From positions 1-24,768 of the forward strand of contig DFIX01000043.1 of the NCBI GenBank assembly GCA_002371495.1: a DNA stretch of 24,768 nucleotides. Reading direction: 5' to 3'. Under the pieces are notes generated by a model. It made no database searches. It saw only the letters and a list, made by a program, of their open reading frames with translations, and was not told the DNA's origin. The position numbers were made by a program, and so were the translations under genes. Source of the stretch: Eggerthellaceae bacterium UBA3686. Its GTDB lineage: Bacteria > Actinomycetota > Coriobacteriia > Coriobacteriales > Eggerthellaceae. This document shows positions 6,098-14,025 of the stretch, piece by piece; the stretch's first letter is position 1; the number at the start of each line of letters is the position of its first letter.

Positions 6098-7417
6098 ATG
6101 AGCGAAACCAAGAAGCGAAGCGACCTTTCGCGCGCGTTTTCGGAAGATGGCGCGCTGAAAACCCATGTGGGAGGCCAGGCGCTGCTCGAGGGCATCATGA
6201 TGCGCGGCAAGTACAACTGGGCTGTTGCCGTGCGCGAGCCCGAGGGTACAATCTATACCGAAGAGCATGAACTGGCGTTTGGCCAGCATAAGATCGGATG
6301 GTTGTACTGGCCTTTCATACGCGGTTGCCGTGCGTTCGTCGAATCGCTCGCACTGGGGTACAAGGCGCTTTCGATTGCCGCCGAGCATGCGTTCGTCGAA
6401 GAGGATGAAGAGGACGAGCCTGATGCTGGAAGCGCGAAGGGGAAGGGCGCGGCTGTTGAAGCTGCGGACGATTCTGCTTCCTTTTCGTGGAAGCGCGACT
6501 TCGGAAACCCAGACGAGATGATTGACGGGCTGGCCGCGCAACGGACGCTCGAGGTTGTCGATGGGGATACGGGCTTGCCAGTTGATTTCGAGGCAGTGCC
6601 GGGAGAGGATGCTTCGGCTTGCGAAGAAGACGGTGTGGTTGGGCAGGTTTCCAGCGTCTTGACGAGCCCGCAAGATGCGGGGGAGCTTTCGGTTGGTAAG
6701 GAAGCCCCTGACTTTTCTGCCTCCGACGCCGAAGCCGCCAATTCCGCCGAGAAGAAGCCCTTGCTTGGCGACAAGGAGATGGCTATTTCGATGGTTCTGG
6801 GGCTGGTGTTGGGCATCGTGCTGTTCATCGTGGCGCCGGCGGCAATCACGAACCTGATCGTGGGCGAATACGACGACAAGACGCTTCTGTGGAACGTCGT
6901 CGACGGCTTGCTGCGCATCGCCGTGTTCATCTTTTATATATGGCTCATCGGGCGGATGAGCGATATCAAGCGCATGTTTGGCTACCATGGCGCCGAGCAC
7001 AAGACGATTCATTGCTTCGAGCACGGCCTGCCGTTGACGCCCGAGAATGCGCGCAGTTTCCCGCGGCTGCATGTGCGCTGCGGCACGGCGTTTCTGATCA
7101 TGGTCATGATCATCGCTATCTTTGTGTACACGGTTACGCCGCTTAACGCGCTCATCAGCGCTTGGGGCGTGCCTGATGGTCCGGCGAAGCTCGCGCTCGT
7201 CATCGTCGTGCGTATTTTGCTGATGCCGGTTATTGCGGGTATCAGTTACGAGATCACCGTCAAATGGGCGGGGAGCCATCCCGACAACCCGCTGGTCAAG
7301 GTCATACTCTGGCCGGGCATGCAGATGCAGTACCTGACCACGCGCGAGCCCGATGACGGTCAGATTGAATGCGCTATCGCCGCCATGCAGCTTGTCCTCG
7401 AGCGCGAGCAAATGTGA
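6098..7417 (+). CDS. yqhQ: DUF1385 membrane protein of the YqhQ family, with acidic insert
   Basis: The N-terminal part (about 15-90) carries the family hallmark VGGQALLEGIMMRGKYNWAV. The C-terminal part has hydrophobic segments near residues 230-252, 275-293, 330-350 and 370-390, and the conserved FGYHGAEHKTIH and RCGTAF motifs. Between the halves lies a poorly conserved, acidic, low-complexity stretch of about 120 residues (roughly 100-225). The molecular function of the family is unknown; it is often encoded near rpmE and prfA. Here rpmE lies upstream, separated by the hydrogenase operon, and no prfA follows. The start at 6098 is chosen for GAGAG at 6087-6091; in-frame ATGs at 6083 and 6092 are possible. 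The last codons lie within a palindromic repeat. Confidence 0.88.
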   Translation: MSETKKRSDLSRAFSEDGALKTHVGGQALLEGIMMRGKYNWAVAVREPEGTIYTEEHELAFGQHKIGWLYWPFIRGCRAFVESLALGYKALSIAAEHAFVEEDEEDEPDAGSAKGKGAAVEAADDSASFSWKRDFGNPDEMIDGLAAQRTLEVVDGDTGLPVDFEAVPGEDASACEEDGVVGQVSSVLTSPQDAGELSVGKEAPDFSASDAEAANSAEKKPLLGDKEMAISMVLGLVLGIVLFIVAPAAITNLIVGEYDDKTLLWNVVDGLLRIAVFIFYIWLIGRMSDIKRMFGYHGAEHKTIHCFEHGLPLTPENARSFPRLHVRCGTAFLIMVMIIAIFVYTVTPLNALISAWGVPDGPAKLALVIVVRILLMPVIAGISYEITVKWAGSHPDNPLVKVILWPGMQMQYLTTREPDDGQIECAIAAMQLVLEREQM

Positions 7418-7449
7418 AAAAGGGTCTGACCCTTTTTTCACATTTGCTC
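7406..7449. repeat. GTGAAAAAGGGTC palindrome, copy overlapping the yqhQ stop codon
   Basis: The arms run 7406-7426 and 7428-7449, each reading GAGCAAATGTGAAAAA.. and its complement, perfect except for one extra A/T. The yqhQ stop TGA (7415-7417) and its last three codons are inside the left arm. With a T-run after CCC it could act as a terminator in both directions. Confidence 0.85.
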
Positions 7450-7505
7450 ATTTCGCGCATGCTACTATGGTCACTGTCTGAAATCACGAGAGAAGGGGCC
7501 TACGA

Positions 7506-9569
7506 ATGAGGCGCGATTATCCCAATTTGTGCAAGCCGCTGCAGGTAGGGCGCGTTACGTTGCGCAACCGCATGTGTTCGGCGCCGCTTGGCGCTACCGA
7601 CATTCTGGCCGATGGAACTCCCGGCCCGCGCACGCTCGGCTTCTACGAGATGCGCGCCAAGGGCGGTGCCGCCGCCGTGACCGTCAGCGAGCTCGTCGTG
7701 CATCCCGATACCGACGGTTCCCAGATGCTTAAGCTTTCGCTTTCGACTCCGGGCCAGCTCGGCGCGTTTACCTACGTTGCCGACGCCATCAAACGTCACG
7801 GGGCGATTGCTTCAATCGAGCTCTCGCACTCGGGGCAGTACGCTGGCACGTACATGGTCGACAAGAAGAAAAAGGGCGCGCTGTGCCAGTACGGGCCGTC
7901 CGATGGCGTGCGTCCCGACGGGCTGCCGGTCAAGGCTCTCGAGCAGGGGCAGATCGCCGATATCGTGGCTGCTTATGCCAATGCTGCAGGCCTTGCAAAG
8001 CGCGCTGGATTTGAAATGGTCATGGTGCATGCGGGGCATGGCTGGCTCATCAACCAGTTCCTCTCGCCGTATTTCAACAAGCGCACCGACGAGTACGGTG
8101 GGCCGCTCGAGAACCGCGTGCGCTTCGCGCGCGAGGTGTTGCAGGCCGTGCGCGACGAAGTGGGGCCCGGGTTTCCCATCGAGCTGCGCATGAGCGGCTC
8201 CGAACTCTTTGATGGAGGCTACGACCTGGAAGAAGGCTGTCGGATCGCCGAGGCGCTCGAGGATCTGGTCGATATCATCCACGTTTCGGCCGGTTCGTAC
8301 CAGTTCGGCTTCTCGATGACGCATCCGTCGATGTTCAGGGACCATGGCTGCAACGTGCACCTGGCCGCCGAGATCAAGAAGCATGTGAAAGTGCCGGTCG
8401 CAACCGTTGGCGGTCTTTCGGATCCCGCCCAGATGGAAGAGATCGTGTCGTCGGGCATGGCCGACATCGTGGTCATGGGCCGTGCGCTGCTGGCCGACCC
8501 CGAGATTCCCAACAAGGTCATGGCCAATCGCGGCGACGAGATCGTCAAATGCCTGCGCTGCTTCGTCTGCATGGCCGAGCGTCCCGTGACGCAGACGCGC
8601 CGTTGCGCCGTCAACCCGCGCATCGGCCGCGAGTTCGAGGGCATGGCCATCGCGCCGGCAGCCGAGAAGAAGCGCGTGCTCGTGGTCGGTGGCGGCGTTG
8701 CCGGCCTGGTGGGTGCGTGGGTTGCCGCCAAGCGCGGTCACGAGGTGACGCTTTGCGAAGCGCAAGGGGAGCTCGGCGGCATTCTGCGCTCCGAGCGCCC
8801 CTTGCCGTTCAAACGTGACATGTTCCGCTTGGGCCAGACCTACGCGCTGCTCTGCGAGCGAGCGGGCGTCGACATCCGCCTGAACACGCCAGTCGATGCG
8901 GCCTTTGCCGAAAAGTTCGCTCCTGACGCGCTCATCGCTGCCGTGGGTTCCGAGCCCATGAAGCTGCCGATTCCGGTGCAGGAAGACGTGCGCGTGCTGA
9001 CGGTCGACGATCTGTACCTGGCGCCTTCGGTCGCCGCTGCCCCCATTGGGGAAGAGGCGGCGCCGAGCGCCAAGGAAGCTGACTCGTGGCTTTCGTACGG
9101 CACGACCGAGGTGAGCGAGGACCCGGCCGCAGCGGCAGTTGCCGATTTGGTCGGCGACGAGGTCGTCGTGATCGGCGGCGGTCTTACCGGCTGCGAGTGC
9201 GCGCTTCTACTGGCGCGCTTGGGAAAGACCGTGCACATCGCCGAAATGCGCGACGGACTGGCCATCGATGCCAACATCCGCAATCGTCCGATTCTGCTGG
9301 CAGAGCTTGCCGACGCTGGCGTGGACGAAGTCGTGAACGCTCGCGCGCTCGAGGTTACCGCCGACGGGGTCGTCGTCGAGACACCCGAAGGCCAGCGTAC
9401 CCTTCCCGCGCAGACGGTCATTTGCGCCATCGGCCAGCGCTCGCGCCGCGCCGCAGCCGACGCCTTGCTCGATGCAGCGCCGTTCGTGCGTGTCGTGGGC
9501 GATGCGCGTCGTCCAGCTAACATCACTCTGGCCGTCTACGAAGCCTGGCACGCTGCCATGGACATTTAA
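7506..9569 (+). CDS. NADH:flavin oxidoreductase / old yellow enzyme family with FMN, [4Fe-4S] and FAD/NAD domains (BaiCD/FadH-like)
   Basis: The 687-residue protein has the three-part layout of 2,4-dienoyl-CoA reductase and the bile-acid enzymes BaiCD/BaiH. Residues 1-340 form an FMN TIM barrel (ELSHSGQYAG near 108, INQFLSPYFNKRTDEYGG near 180). A [4Fe-4S] site follows: Cys349-x2-Cys352-x2-Cys355-x11-Cys367. Then comes an FAD-binding GGGVAG motif near 396 and an NAD-binding GGGLTG motif near 556. Such enzymes reduce activated C=C bonds or act in reverse; the substrate cannot be read from sequence. An Ala/Glu-rich insert of about 35 residues near 505-545 separates the last domains. The start has AGAAGGGG upstream. 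It appears to be a single gene between palindromic repeats. Gut Coriobacteriia usually carry many paralogues of this family. Confidence 0.9.
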   Translation: MRRDYPNLCKPLQVGRVTLRNRMCSAPLGATDILADGTPGPRTLGFYEMRAKGGAAAVTVSELVVHPDTDGSQMLKLSLSTPGQLGAFTYVADAIKRHGAIASIELSHSGQYAGTYMVDKKKKGALCQYGPSDGVRPDGLPVKALEQGQIADIVAAYANAAGLAKRAGFEMVMVHAGHGWLINQFLSPYFNKRTDEYGGPLENRVRFAREVLQAVRDEVGPGFPIELRMSGSELFDGGYDLEEGCRIAEALEDLVDIIHVSAGSYQFGFSMTHPSMFRDHGCNVHLAAEIKKHVKVPVATVGGLSDPAQMEEIVSSGMADIVVMGRALLADPEIPNKVMANRGDEIVKCLRCFVCMAERPVTQTRRCAVNPRIGREFEGMAIAPAAEKKRVLVVGGGVAGLVGAWVAAKRGHEVTLCEAQGELGGILRSERPLPFKRDMFRLGQTYALLCERAGVDIRLNTPVDAAFAEKFAPDALIAAVGSEPMKLPIPVQEDVRVLTVDDLYLAPSVAAAPIGEEAAPSAKEADSWLSYGTTEVSEDPAAAAVADLVGDEVVVIGGGLTGCECALLLARLGKTVHIAEMRDGLAIDANIRNRPILLAELADAGVDEVVNARALEVTADGVVVETPEGQRTLPAQTVICAIGQRSRRAAADALLDAAPFVRVVGDARRPANITLAVYEAWHAAMDI

Positions 9570-9570
9570 T

Positions 9571-9596
9571 GTGCAAAAGGGTCAGACCTTTTGCAC
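9571..9596. repeat. GTGCAAAAGGGTC palindrome, short variant
   Basis: GTGCAAAAGGGTC (9571-9583) pairs with GACCTTTTGCAC (9585-9596), with one unpaired G. It begins two bases after the stop of the oxidoreductase gene. A further half-motif, GCACTTTTGCACAT, follows at 9601-9614. Confidence 0.75.
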
Positions 9597-9676
9597 TATG
9601 GCACTTTTGCACATTCGGCAATGAGGATGTAGTCCGTTATAGTGCTTGATTGCGCGATTGGATCGCGGAAGAGCAA

Positions 9677-9715
9677 AAAATGTGAAAAAGGGGTCTGACC
9701 CCTTTTTCACATTTT
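9677..9715. repeat. GTGAAAAAGGGGTC palindrome, intact copy
   Basis: Arms 9677-9695 and 9697-9715 are perfectly complementary over 19 bp around a single central T. This is the best-preserved copy and serves as the reference for the family. It lies between two genes of the same orientation, about 107 bp after the upstream stop. Confidence 0.9.
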
Positions 9716-9735
9716 CTGTAACCGTGTGGTTACAG
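9716..9735. repeat. Perfect small hairpin abutting the palindrome
   Basis: CTGTAACC (9716-9723) pairs with GGTTACAG (9728-9735) around GTGT. It starts at the base after the intact palindrome ends, so the two may form one composite element or an operator. Confidence 0.6.
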
Positions 9736-9964
9736 CGATGCGTCATCCTTGCACCGGATGAGCGCAATGCGTCGCAAAAGTAGAATTTCTGCCGCATGCG
9801 GTGAAAGTCGTGTATTCTTTCGTCTTACCGTTAGGCGCTCATGTGCGCCCGGCGGTATGACGTGTCCGCGCAAGCGGCGATTATGCCCACACACGTTAAT
9901 AAACAAAGGGTATTCGTGTGAACGATAGCGGCTGTGGAATTCGGCCGCGGAACAGGAGAAACCA
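9736..9964 (+). other. Leader and probable promoter region of topA
   Basis: No gene is supported here. TCATCC/GGATGA (9743-9748, 9756-9761) and a GGCGC/GCGCC pairing near 9834-9849 are small hairpins. TATTCT at 9813-9818, preceded by TG, is a possible -10 box without a clear -35. If used, the topA leader would be about 140 nt. Confidence 0.35.
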
Positions 9965-12478
9965 GTGAAACTGGTCGTAACCGAGAAGAACGACGCCGCC
10001 GAGAAGATCGCAAGCTTGCTCGGCTCGAAGGCGAAGAAGGACAAGGTCTTCAACACGCCCGTTTACCGTTTCGACGTCGACGGCGAGGAGTGGGTTACCA
10101 TCGGCCTGCGCGGCCACATCCTCGAACCCGATTTCACGCCACAGCTCGTATACAAGAAGCGCGGCGGATGGCGCGGCGTGACTGCCGAGGGCGAAGCGGT
10201 CGAGGCGATCATCCCCGACACGCTTCCCAAGCCTCCCTTCAAGAAGAAGAAGCCGTTCTCGGAGGATGGCGTGGACCTGAAGGGTTGGAAGATGGAGGCG
10301 CTGCCGTACCTGGCCTATGCGCCCATCGAGAAGCTTCCCAAGGAAAAGGACATCATCCGCTCGCTGAAGAACTTGGCGAAGAAAGCCGACAGCATCTGCA
10401 TCGCGACCGACTTCGACCGCGAAGGCGAGCTCATCGGCTCCGATGCGCTTTCGTGCATCAAGGAAGTCAACGAGTCGGTCCCGGTCAGCCGTGCGCGGTA
10501 CTCAGCCTTCACGAAGGAAGAGATCACGCACGCGTTTGCCAATCTCGCCAAGCTCGACGAGAACCTGGCAGCGGCCGGCGAGTCGCGCCAGGACATCGAT
10601 TTGATCTGGGGCGCGGCCTTGACGCGTTACCTGACGCTCGTGAAGTTCGCGGGTTATGGCAATGTGCGCAGCTCGGGGCGCGTGCAGACGCCGACACTGG
10701 CGCTGATCGTGGCGCGCGAGCGCGAGAGGCTGGCTTTCGTTCCCGAGGACTACTGGGTCATCCGCGGCTCGTTCGGCCAAGGTGACGACGAGTTCGAGGC
10801 GCCGCATGCCACCGCCCGGTTCAAGTCCGAAGAGGCCGCCAAGAAGGCGATGTCCAATATCGAGGGCGCGAAGAGCGCTCTTGTGGCGACAATCGAGAAG
10901 AAGAAGCGCACGGTGCGCCCTCCCGCGCCTTTCAATACCACGAGTCTCATGGCTGCGGCAGCTGCCGAGGGTTTGAGCCCTGCGCGCACCATGCGCATCG
11001 CCGAGAGCCTGTACATGGATGGCTACATCAGCTATCCGCGCGTCGACAACACCGTGTACCCCAGCTCGCTGAGTCTGACCGATGTCGTGCACACCATCAG
11101 CGGCAACCCGGCGTATGCGCCGTATTGCAAGCAGCTGCTGTCAAAGGGCAAGCTCACGGCCACGCGCGGCAACAAGGAAGAGACCGACCACCCGCCGATC
11201 TACCCGACGGCCAAGGCCACGCCCGACGATCTGCCCGCTGCCGAGTACAAGCTCTACAACTTGGTGGCGCGCCGTTTCCTGGCAACGCTCTCGGAAGCTG
11301 CGGTCGTCGAGGGTACGAAGGTCACCCTCGAGGTCCCGGGCGAGGGCGCAGGCGAACGCGAACCGTTCGTGGCAAGGGGCGACGTCACCGTACAGGCGGG
11401 CTTCAGGGCGATTTACCCGTACGGCGTGAAGAAAGACGAGCAGCTGCCGGCTCTTGCCGAGGGGCAGCTCGTCGCCTTCAACGGCGCAACCTGTACCAAG
11501 AAGCAGACCGAGCCGCCCGCGCGCTACAGCCAGGGCAAGCTCATCCAAGAGATGGAGAAGCTCGGCTTGGGCACCAAGTCGACCCGCCATGCGATTATCG
11601 AGCGCCTGTACACCGTGAAGTACATACTGAACGACCCCATAGAGCCCTCGCAGCTGGGCATGGCCGTCATCGACGCGCTCGACCAGTACGCGCCGCACAT
11701 CACGCATCCTCAGATGACGGCCGAGCTCGAAGACGGAATGAGCAACATCGCCGCGGGCAAGACCACCAAAGACCAGGTGGTTATGAATTCGCGTGACCTG
11801 CTGGCCCAAGAGCTCGAGGCGCTGCTTCCCAGGAAGGAAGAGGTTGCGACCGCGCTTGCCGACGCCGTGGCTGCCGACGCATATGTGGGCAAGTGTCCTA
11901 AATGCGGCAAGGACCTGCAGATTCGCGCTTCGAGCAAGACCCGTAGCATGTTCATCGGATGCTCGGGTTGGCCCGATTGCGATGTGACCTACCCGCTGCC
12001 CAAGGGCAAGATCGAGGCTCAGGAAGAGCTCTGTCCGACCTGCGGCATGCCGCAGGTGAAGGTCACGGCGTTTCGGGCCAAGCCCCGCGTGCAGTGCATC
12101 GACCCCAACTGCGAGACCAACCACGAACCCGATGTCGTGGTGGGCATCTGCCCGGCCTGCACCGACAGGGGCATCATGGACGCCAAGCTCATCGCGCAGC
12201 GCAACCCGCGCACCCTCAAGCGCTTCATCCGCTGCGAGAACTACGATGACTGCGGCTGCAGTTACCCGCTGCCGCAATACGGCGCGCTGACCGCCACCGA
12301 CGAAGTGTGCGAGGCGTGCGGCGCGCCCATGGTCATCGTCACGACGACGCGCGGTCCATGGAAGCTCTGCCCCAATTTCGACTGCCCCGCTAAGGAGCAG
12401 GAAAAGGAAACGGCGGCAAGTGGCAAGGCAGCGAAGAAGCCCGCTCGCAAGCGCACGACGCGCAAGAAGAAGTCGTAG
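9965..12478 (+). CDS. topA: Type IA DNA topoisomerase (topoisomerase I), archaeal-like active site, four C-terminal zinc ribbons
   Basis: The enzyme relaxes negative supercoils by cutting one strand through a tyrosine. The Toprim part shows Glu7 (VTEKND) and DFDREGEL (Asp149, Asp151, Glu153). The active site GYISYPRVDNTVYP places the nucleophile at Tyr357. The surrounding ISYPR.DNTVYP context resembles archaeal TopA more than the bacterial form, and Val360 replaces the usual Thr. Four Cys4 zinc ribbons start near residues 644, 689, 728 and 782, and a Lys/Arg-rich tail ends the 837 residues. The start is GTG 9965, with AGGAG at 9954-9958 and an MKLVVTEK beginning typical of the family. It is first of a probable operon with the fumarase subunits, which start 8 nt after its stop. 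Confidence 0.93.
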   Translation: MKLVVTEKNDAAEKIASLLGSKAKKDKVFNTPVYRFDVDGEEWVTIGLRGHILEPDFTPQLVYKKRGGWRGVTAEGEAVEAIIPDTLPKPPFKKKKPFSEDGVDLKGWKMEALPYLAYAPIEKLPKEKDIIRSLKNLAKKADSICIATDFDREGELIGSDALSCIKEVNESVPVSRARYSAFTKEEITHAFANLAKLDENLAAAGESRQDIDLIWGAALTRYLTLVKFAGYGNVRSSGRVQTPTLALIVARERERLAFVPEDYWVIRGSFGQGDDEFEAPHATARFKSEEAAKKAMSNIEGAKSALVATIEKKKRTVRPPAPFNTTSLMAAAAAEGLSPARTMRIAESLYMDGYISYPRVDNTVYPSSLSLTDVVHTISGNPAYAPYCKQLLSKGKLTATRGNKEETDHPPIYPTAKATPDDLPAAEYKLYNLVARRFLATLSEAAVVEGTKVTLEVPGEGAGEREPFVARGDVTVQAGFRAIYPYGVKKDEQLPALAEGQLVAFNGATCTKKQTEPPARYSQGKLIQEMEKLGLGTKSTRHAIIERLYTVKYILNDPIEPSQLGMAVIDALDQYAPHITHPQMTAELEDGMSNIAAGKTTKDQVVMNSRDLLAQELEALLPRKEEVATALADAVAADAYVGKCPKCGKDLQIRASSKTRSMFIGCSGWPDCDVTYPLPKGKIEAQEELCPTCGMPQVKVTAFRAKPRVQCIDPNCETNHEPDVVVGICPACTDRGIMDAKLIAQRNPRTLKRFIRCENYDDCGCSYPLPQYGALTATDEVCEACGAPMVIVTTTRGPWKLCPNFDCPAKEQEKETAASGKAAKKPARKRTTRKKKS

Positions 12479-12486
12479 GTGCGCCC

Positions 12487-13332
12487 ATGGGCAAGATGAT
12501 AACGAAAGAGCAGGTGGAAAGCGTTCTTCTTAAGGCGCTGCCGCAGCTTGCATTCGAGCTGCCCGCCGACATCCTCGCAGGCCTTAAGGCCGCTCGCGAA
12601 AGCGAGCGGAGCCCTCGAGCTTCTGAAGCCCTGAGGCTACTCGTCGAAAACGCGAAAATCGCACGCGAGGACCGCGTGGCCATCTGCCAGGATACGGGTT
12701 CGGTTTGGGTGTGCTTGGAAGTGGGGCCTGACGTCATGGTTGCAGGCGACGTCCTGTCGCGCGTCGATGCGGCGGTCGCCAGCGCCTACACCGAGGGTAA
12801 CCTGCGCAAATCGCTCGTGCGCGACGCGCTGTTCGACCGTGCCAACACGGGTGACAACACGCCTGCGTTTGCCGAGATCCATACGAGCGAGCGCCCCGGT
12901 GCGCGACTGCACGTCATGTGCAAGGGCGGTGGTTCCGACAACGCGAGCCGCGTGGTCATGCTGACGCCTTCGGCCGGCCGTGCGGGCATCGTCGATGCGG
13001 TGCTCTCCTGCGTGCGCGAGAAGGCCGCCAACGCCTGCCCACCGCTGGTCATCGGCGTCGGCGTGGGTGCGACCTTCGACAAGGTGGCCGGCTTGGCCAA
13101 GATGGCGCTCATGCGCCCGCTCGACGTGCCGGCGCCCGATGAGCGTACGGCGGCATTCGAGGACGAGCTGCTGCGGGCGGTTAACGCCACGGGCATCGGC
13201 GCCGCCGCTCTCGGCGGCTCGACGACCGCGCTCGGCGTACGCGTGAAGACTGCGCCCTGCCACATTGCCGCGTTGCCCCTGGCAATCAACATGGGCTGCT
13301 CGGCCATGCGCCGCGCTACCTTCGAGCTGTAA
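12487..13332 (+). CDS. Class I fumarate hydratase alpha subunit (N-terminal domain, TtdA/FumA type)
   Basis: This is the Fe-S half of a two-subunit, oxygen-sensitive hydro-lyase that interconverts fumarate and malate. The three expected [4Fe-4S] ligands are visible: Cys67 (AICQDTG), Cys184 (ANACPPL) and Cys271 (NMGCSAMRR). GGGSDNASR near 147 and GVGVGATFDKVAGLAK near 190 are also typical. The 281-residue length fits the separate alpha subunit. L-tartrate dehydratase has the same fold, so substrate choice is not certain, but fumarase is the usual function in anaerobes with this split arrangement. The start is 8 nt after topA with only a weak ribosome-binding site, suggesting translational coupling. 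Confidence 0.9.
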   Translation: MGKMITKEQVESVLLKALPQLAFELPADILAGLKAARESERSPRASEALRLLVENAKIAREDRVAICQDTGSVWVCLEVGPDVMVAGDVLSRVDAAVASAYTEGNLRKSLVRDALFDRANTGDNTPAFAEIHTSERPGARLHVMCKGGGSDNASRVVMLTPSAGRAGIVDAVLSCVREKAANACPPLVIGVGVGATFDKVAGLAKMALMRPLDVPAPDERTAAFEDELLRAVNATGIGAAALGGSTTALGVRVKTAPCHIAALPLAINMGCSAMRRATFEL

Positions 13333-13346
13333 TGTGTAAAAATGAA

Positions 13347-13382
13347 AAATGTGAAAAAGGGGTCTGACCCTTTTTCACATTT
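13347..13382. repeat. GTGAAAAAGGGGTC palindrome between the two fumarase genes
   Basis: The left arm 13347-13364 and right arm 13366-13382 are complementary except for one extra G. It starts 14 bp after the alpha-subunit stop and fills most of the 66-bp gap. An apparent ATG at 13342 is at its edge and is not a likely start for the beta subunit. Confidence 0.85.
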
Positions 13383-13398
13383 GTTGGAAAGGAAGAGG

Positions 13399-13950
13399 AT
13401 GGGTCGTACGATGATGCGGCTCGAGCTGCCGCTCGACCGCGAGCAGCTGCGCGAGCTGCGCGCAGGGGATGCATGCCTGCTCAGTGGCCCAATGTACACG
13501 CTGCGAGACGCTGGGCACATCCGCCTGCTTGCCGAGCTCGACGAGCAGGGAAGCGACGAGCTGCCCTATGGCCTTGCAGGCCAGGCAATCTTCTATGCGG
13601 GGCCCACGCCGGCGGCTGCAGGACGGCCCTTCGGTGCGATCGGCCCGACGACCGCATCGCGCATGGACTTCGCCGCCCCGCGCCTATACGACGCCGGCGT
13701 GGCGGCCACGATCGGCAAAGGCGTGCGCTCGGCGGCGGTACGCGAGGCCTGCATTCGAGACGGGGCCGTGTACTTCGTCGCCGTGGGCGGAGCTGCTGCT
13801 TATCTTGCGAAGTGCGTTACCGCCGAGGAAACCTTGGCGTATGATGATTTGGGTACCGAGGCCCTTCGCCGCGTGGAAGTCGTCGATTTCCCCGTGTTCG
13901 TGGGCATCGACACCCTTGGAAACGACGTGTACGACCTTGCTCGTGGCTAG
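13399..13950 (+). CDS. Class I fumarate hydratase beta subunit (C-terminal domain, TtdB/FumB type)
   Basis: The 183-residue partner completes the fumarase active site with the alpha subunit. It shows the family signature GPTTASRMDFAAPRLYDAG (about 75-93), followed by IGKG. The length fits the separate beta subunit. The start at 13399 is chosen because GGAAAGGAAGAGG lies directly upstream and the repeat at 13347-13382 would otherwise be translated; ATG 13411 is an alternative. In fused fumarases both domains are one chain, so the palindrome here sits between two genes whose products must be made in equal amount. Confidence 0.9.
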   Translation: MGRTMMRLELPLDREQLRELRAGDACLLSGPMYTLRDAGHIRLLAELDEQGSDELPYGLAGQAIFYAGPTPAAAGRPFGAIGPTTASRMDFAAPRLYDAGVAATIGKGVRSAAVREACIRDGAVYFVAVGGAAAYLAKCVTAEETLAYDDLGTEALRRVEVVDFPVFVGIDTLGNDVYDLARG

Positions 13951-14025
13951 CGGGCGAGGGTCCGAGATCGCGCGCTCGCGCTGGCGGGGCCAGGCTCTTT
14001 TGCCGGCAGCCGGGCGGTGAAAGAT

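Noticed and set aside
13342..13398. An upstream ATG start for the fumarase beta subunit
   Set aside because: It would translate the palindromic repeat; the ATG at 13399 has a strong ribosome-binding site.
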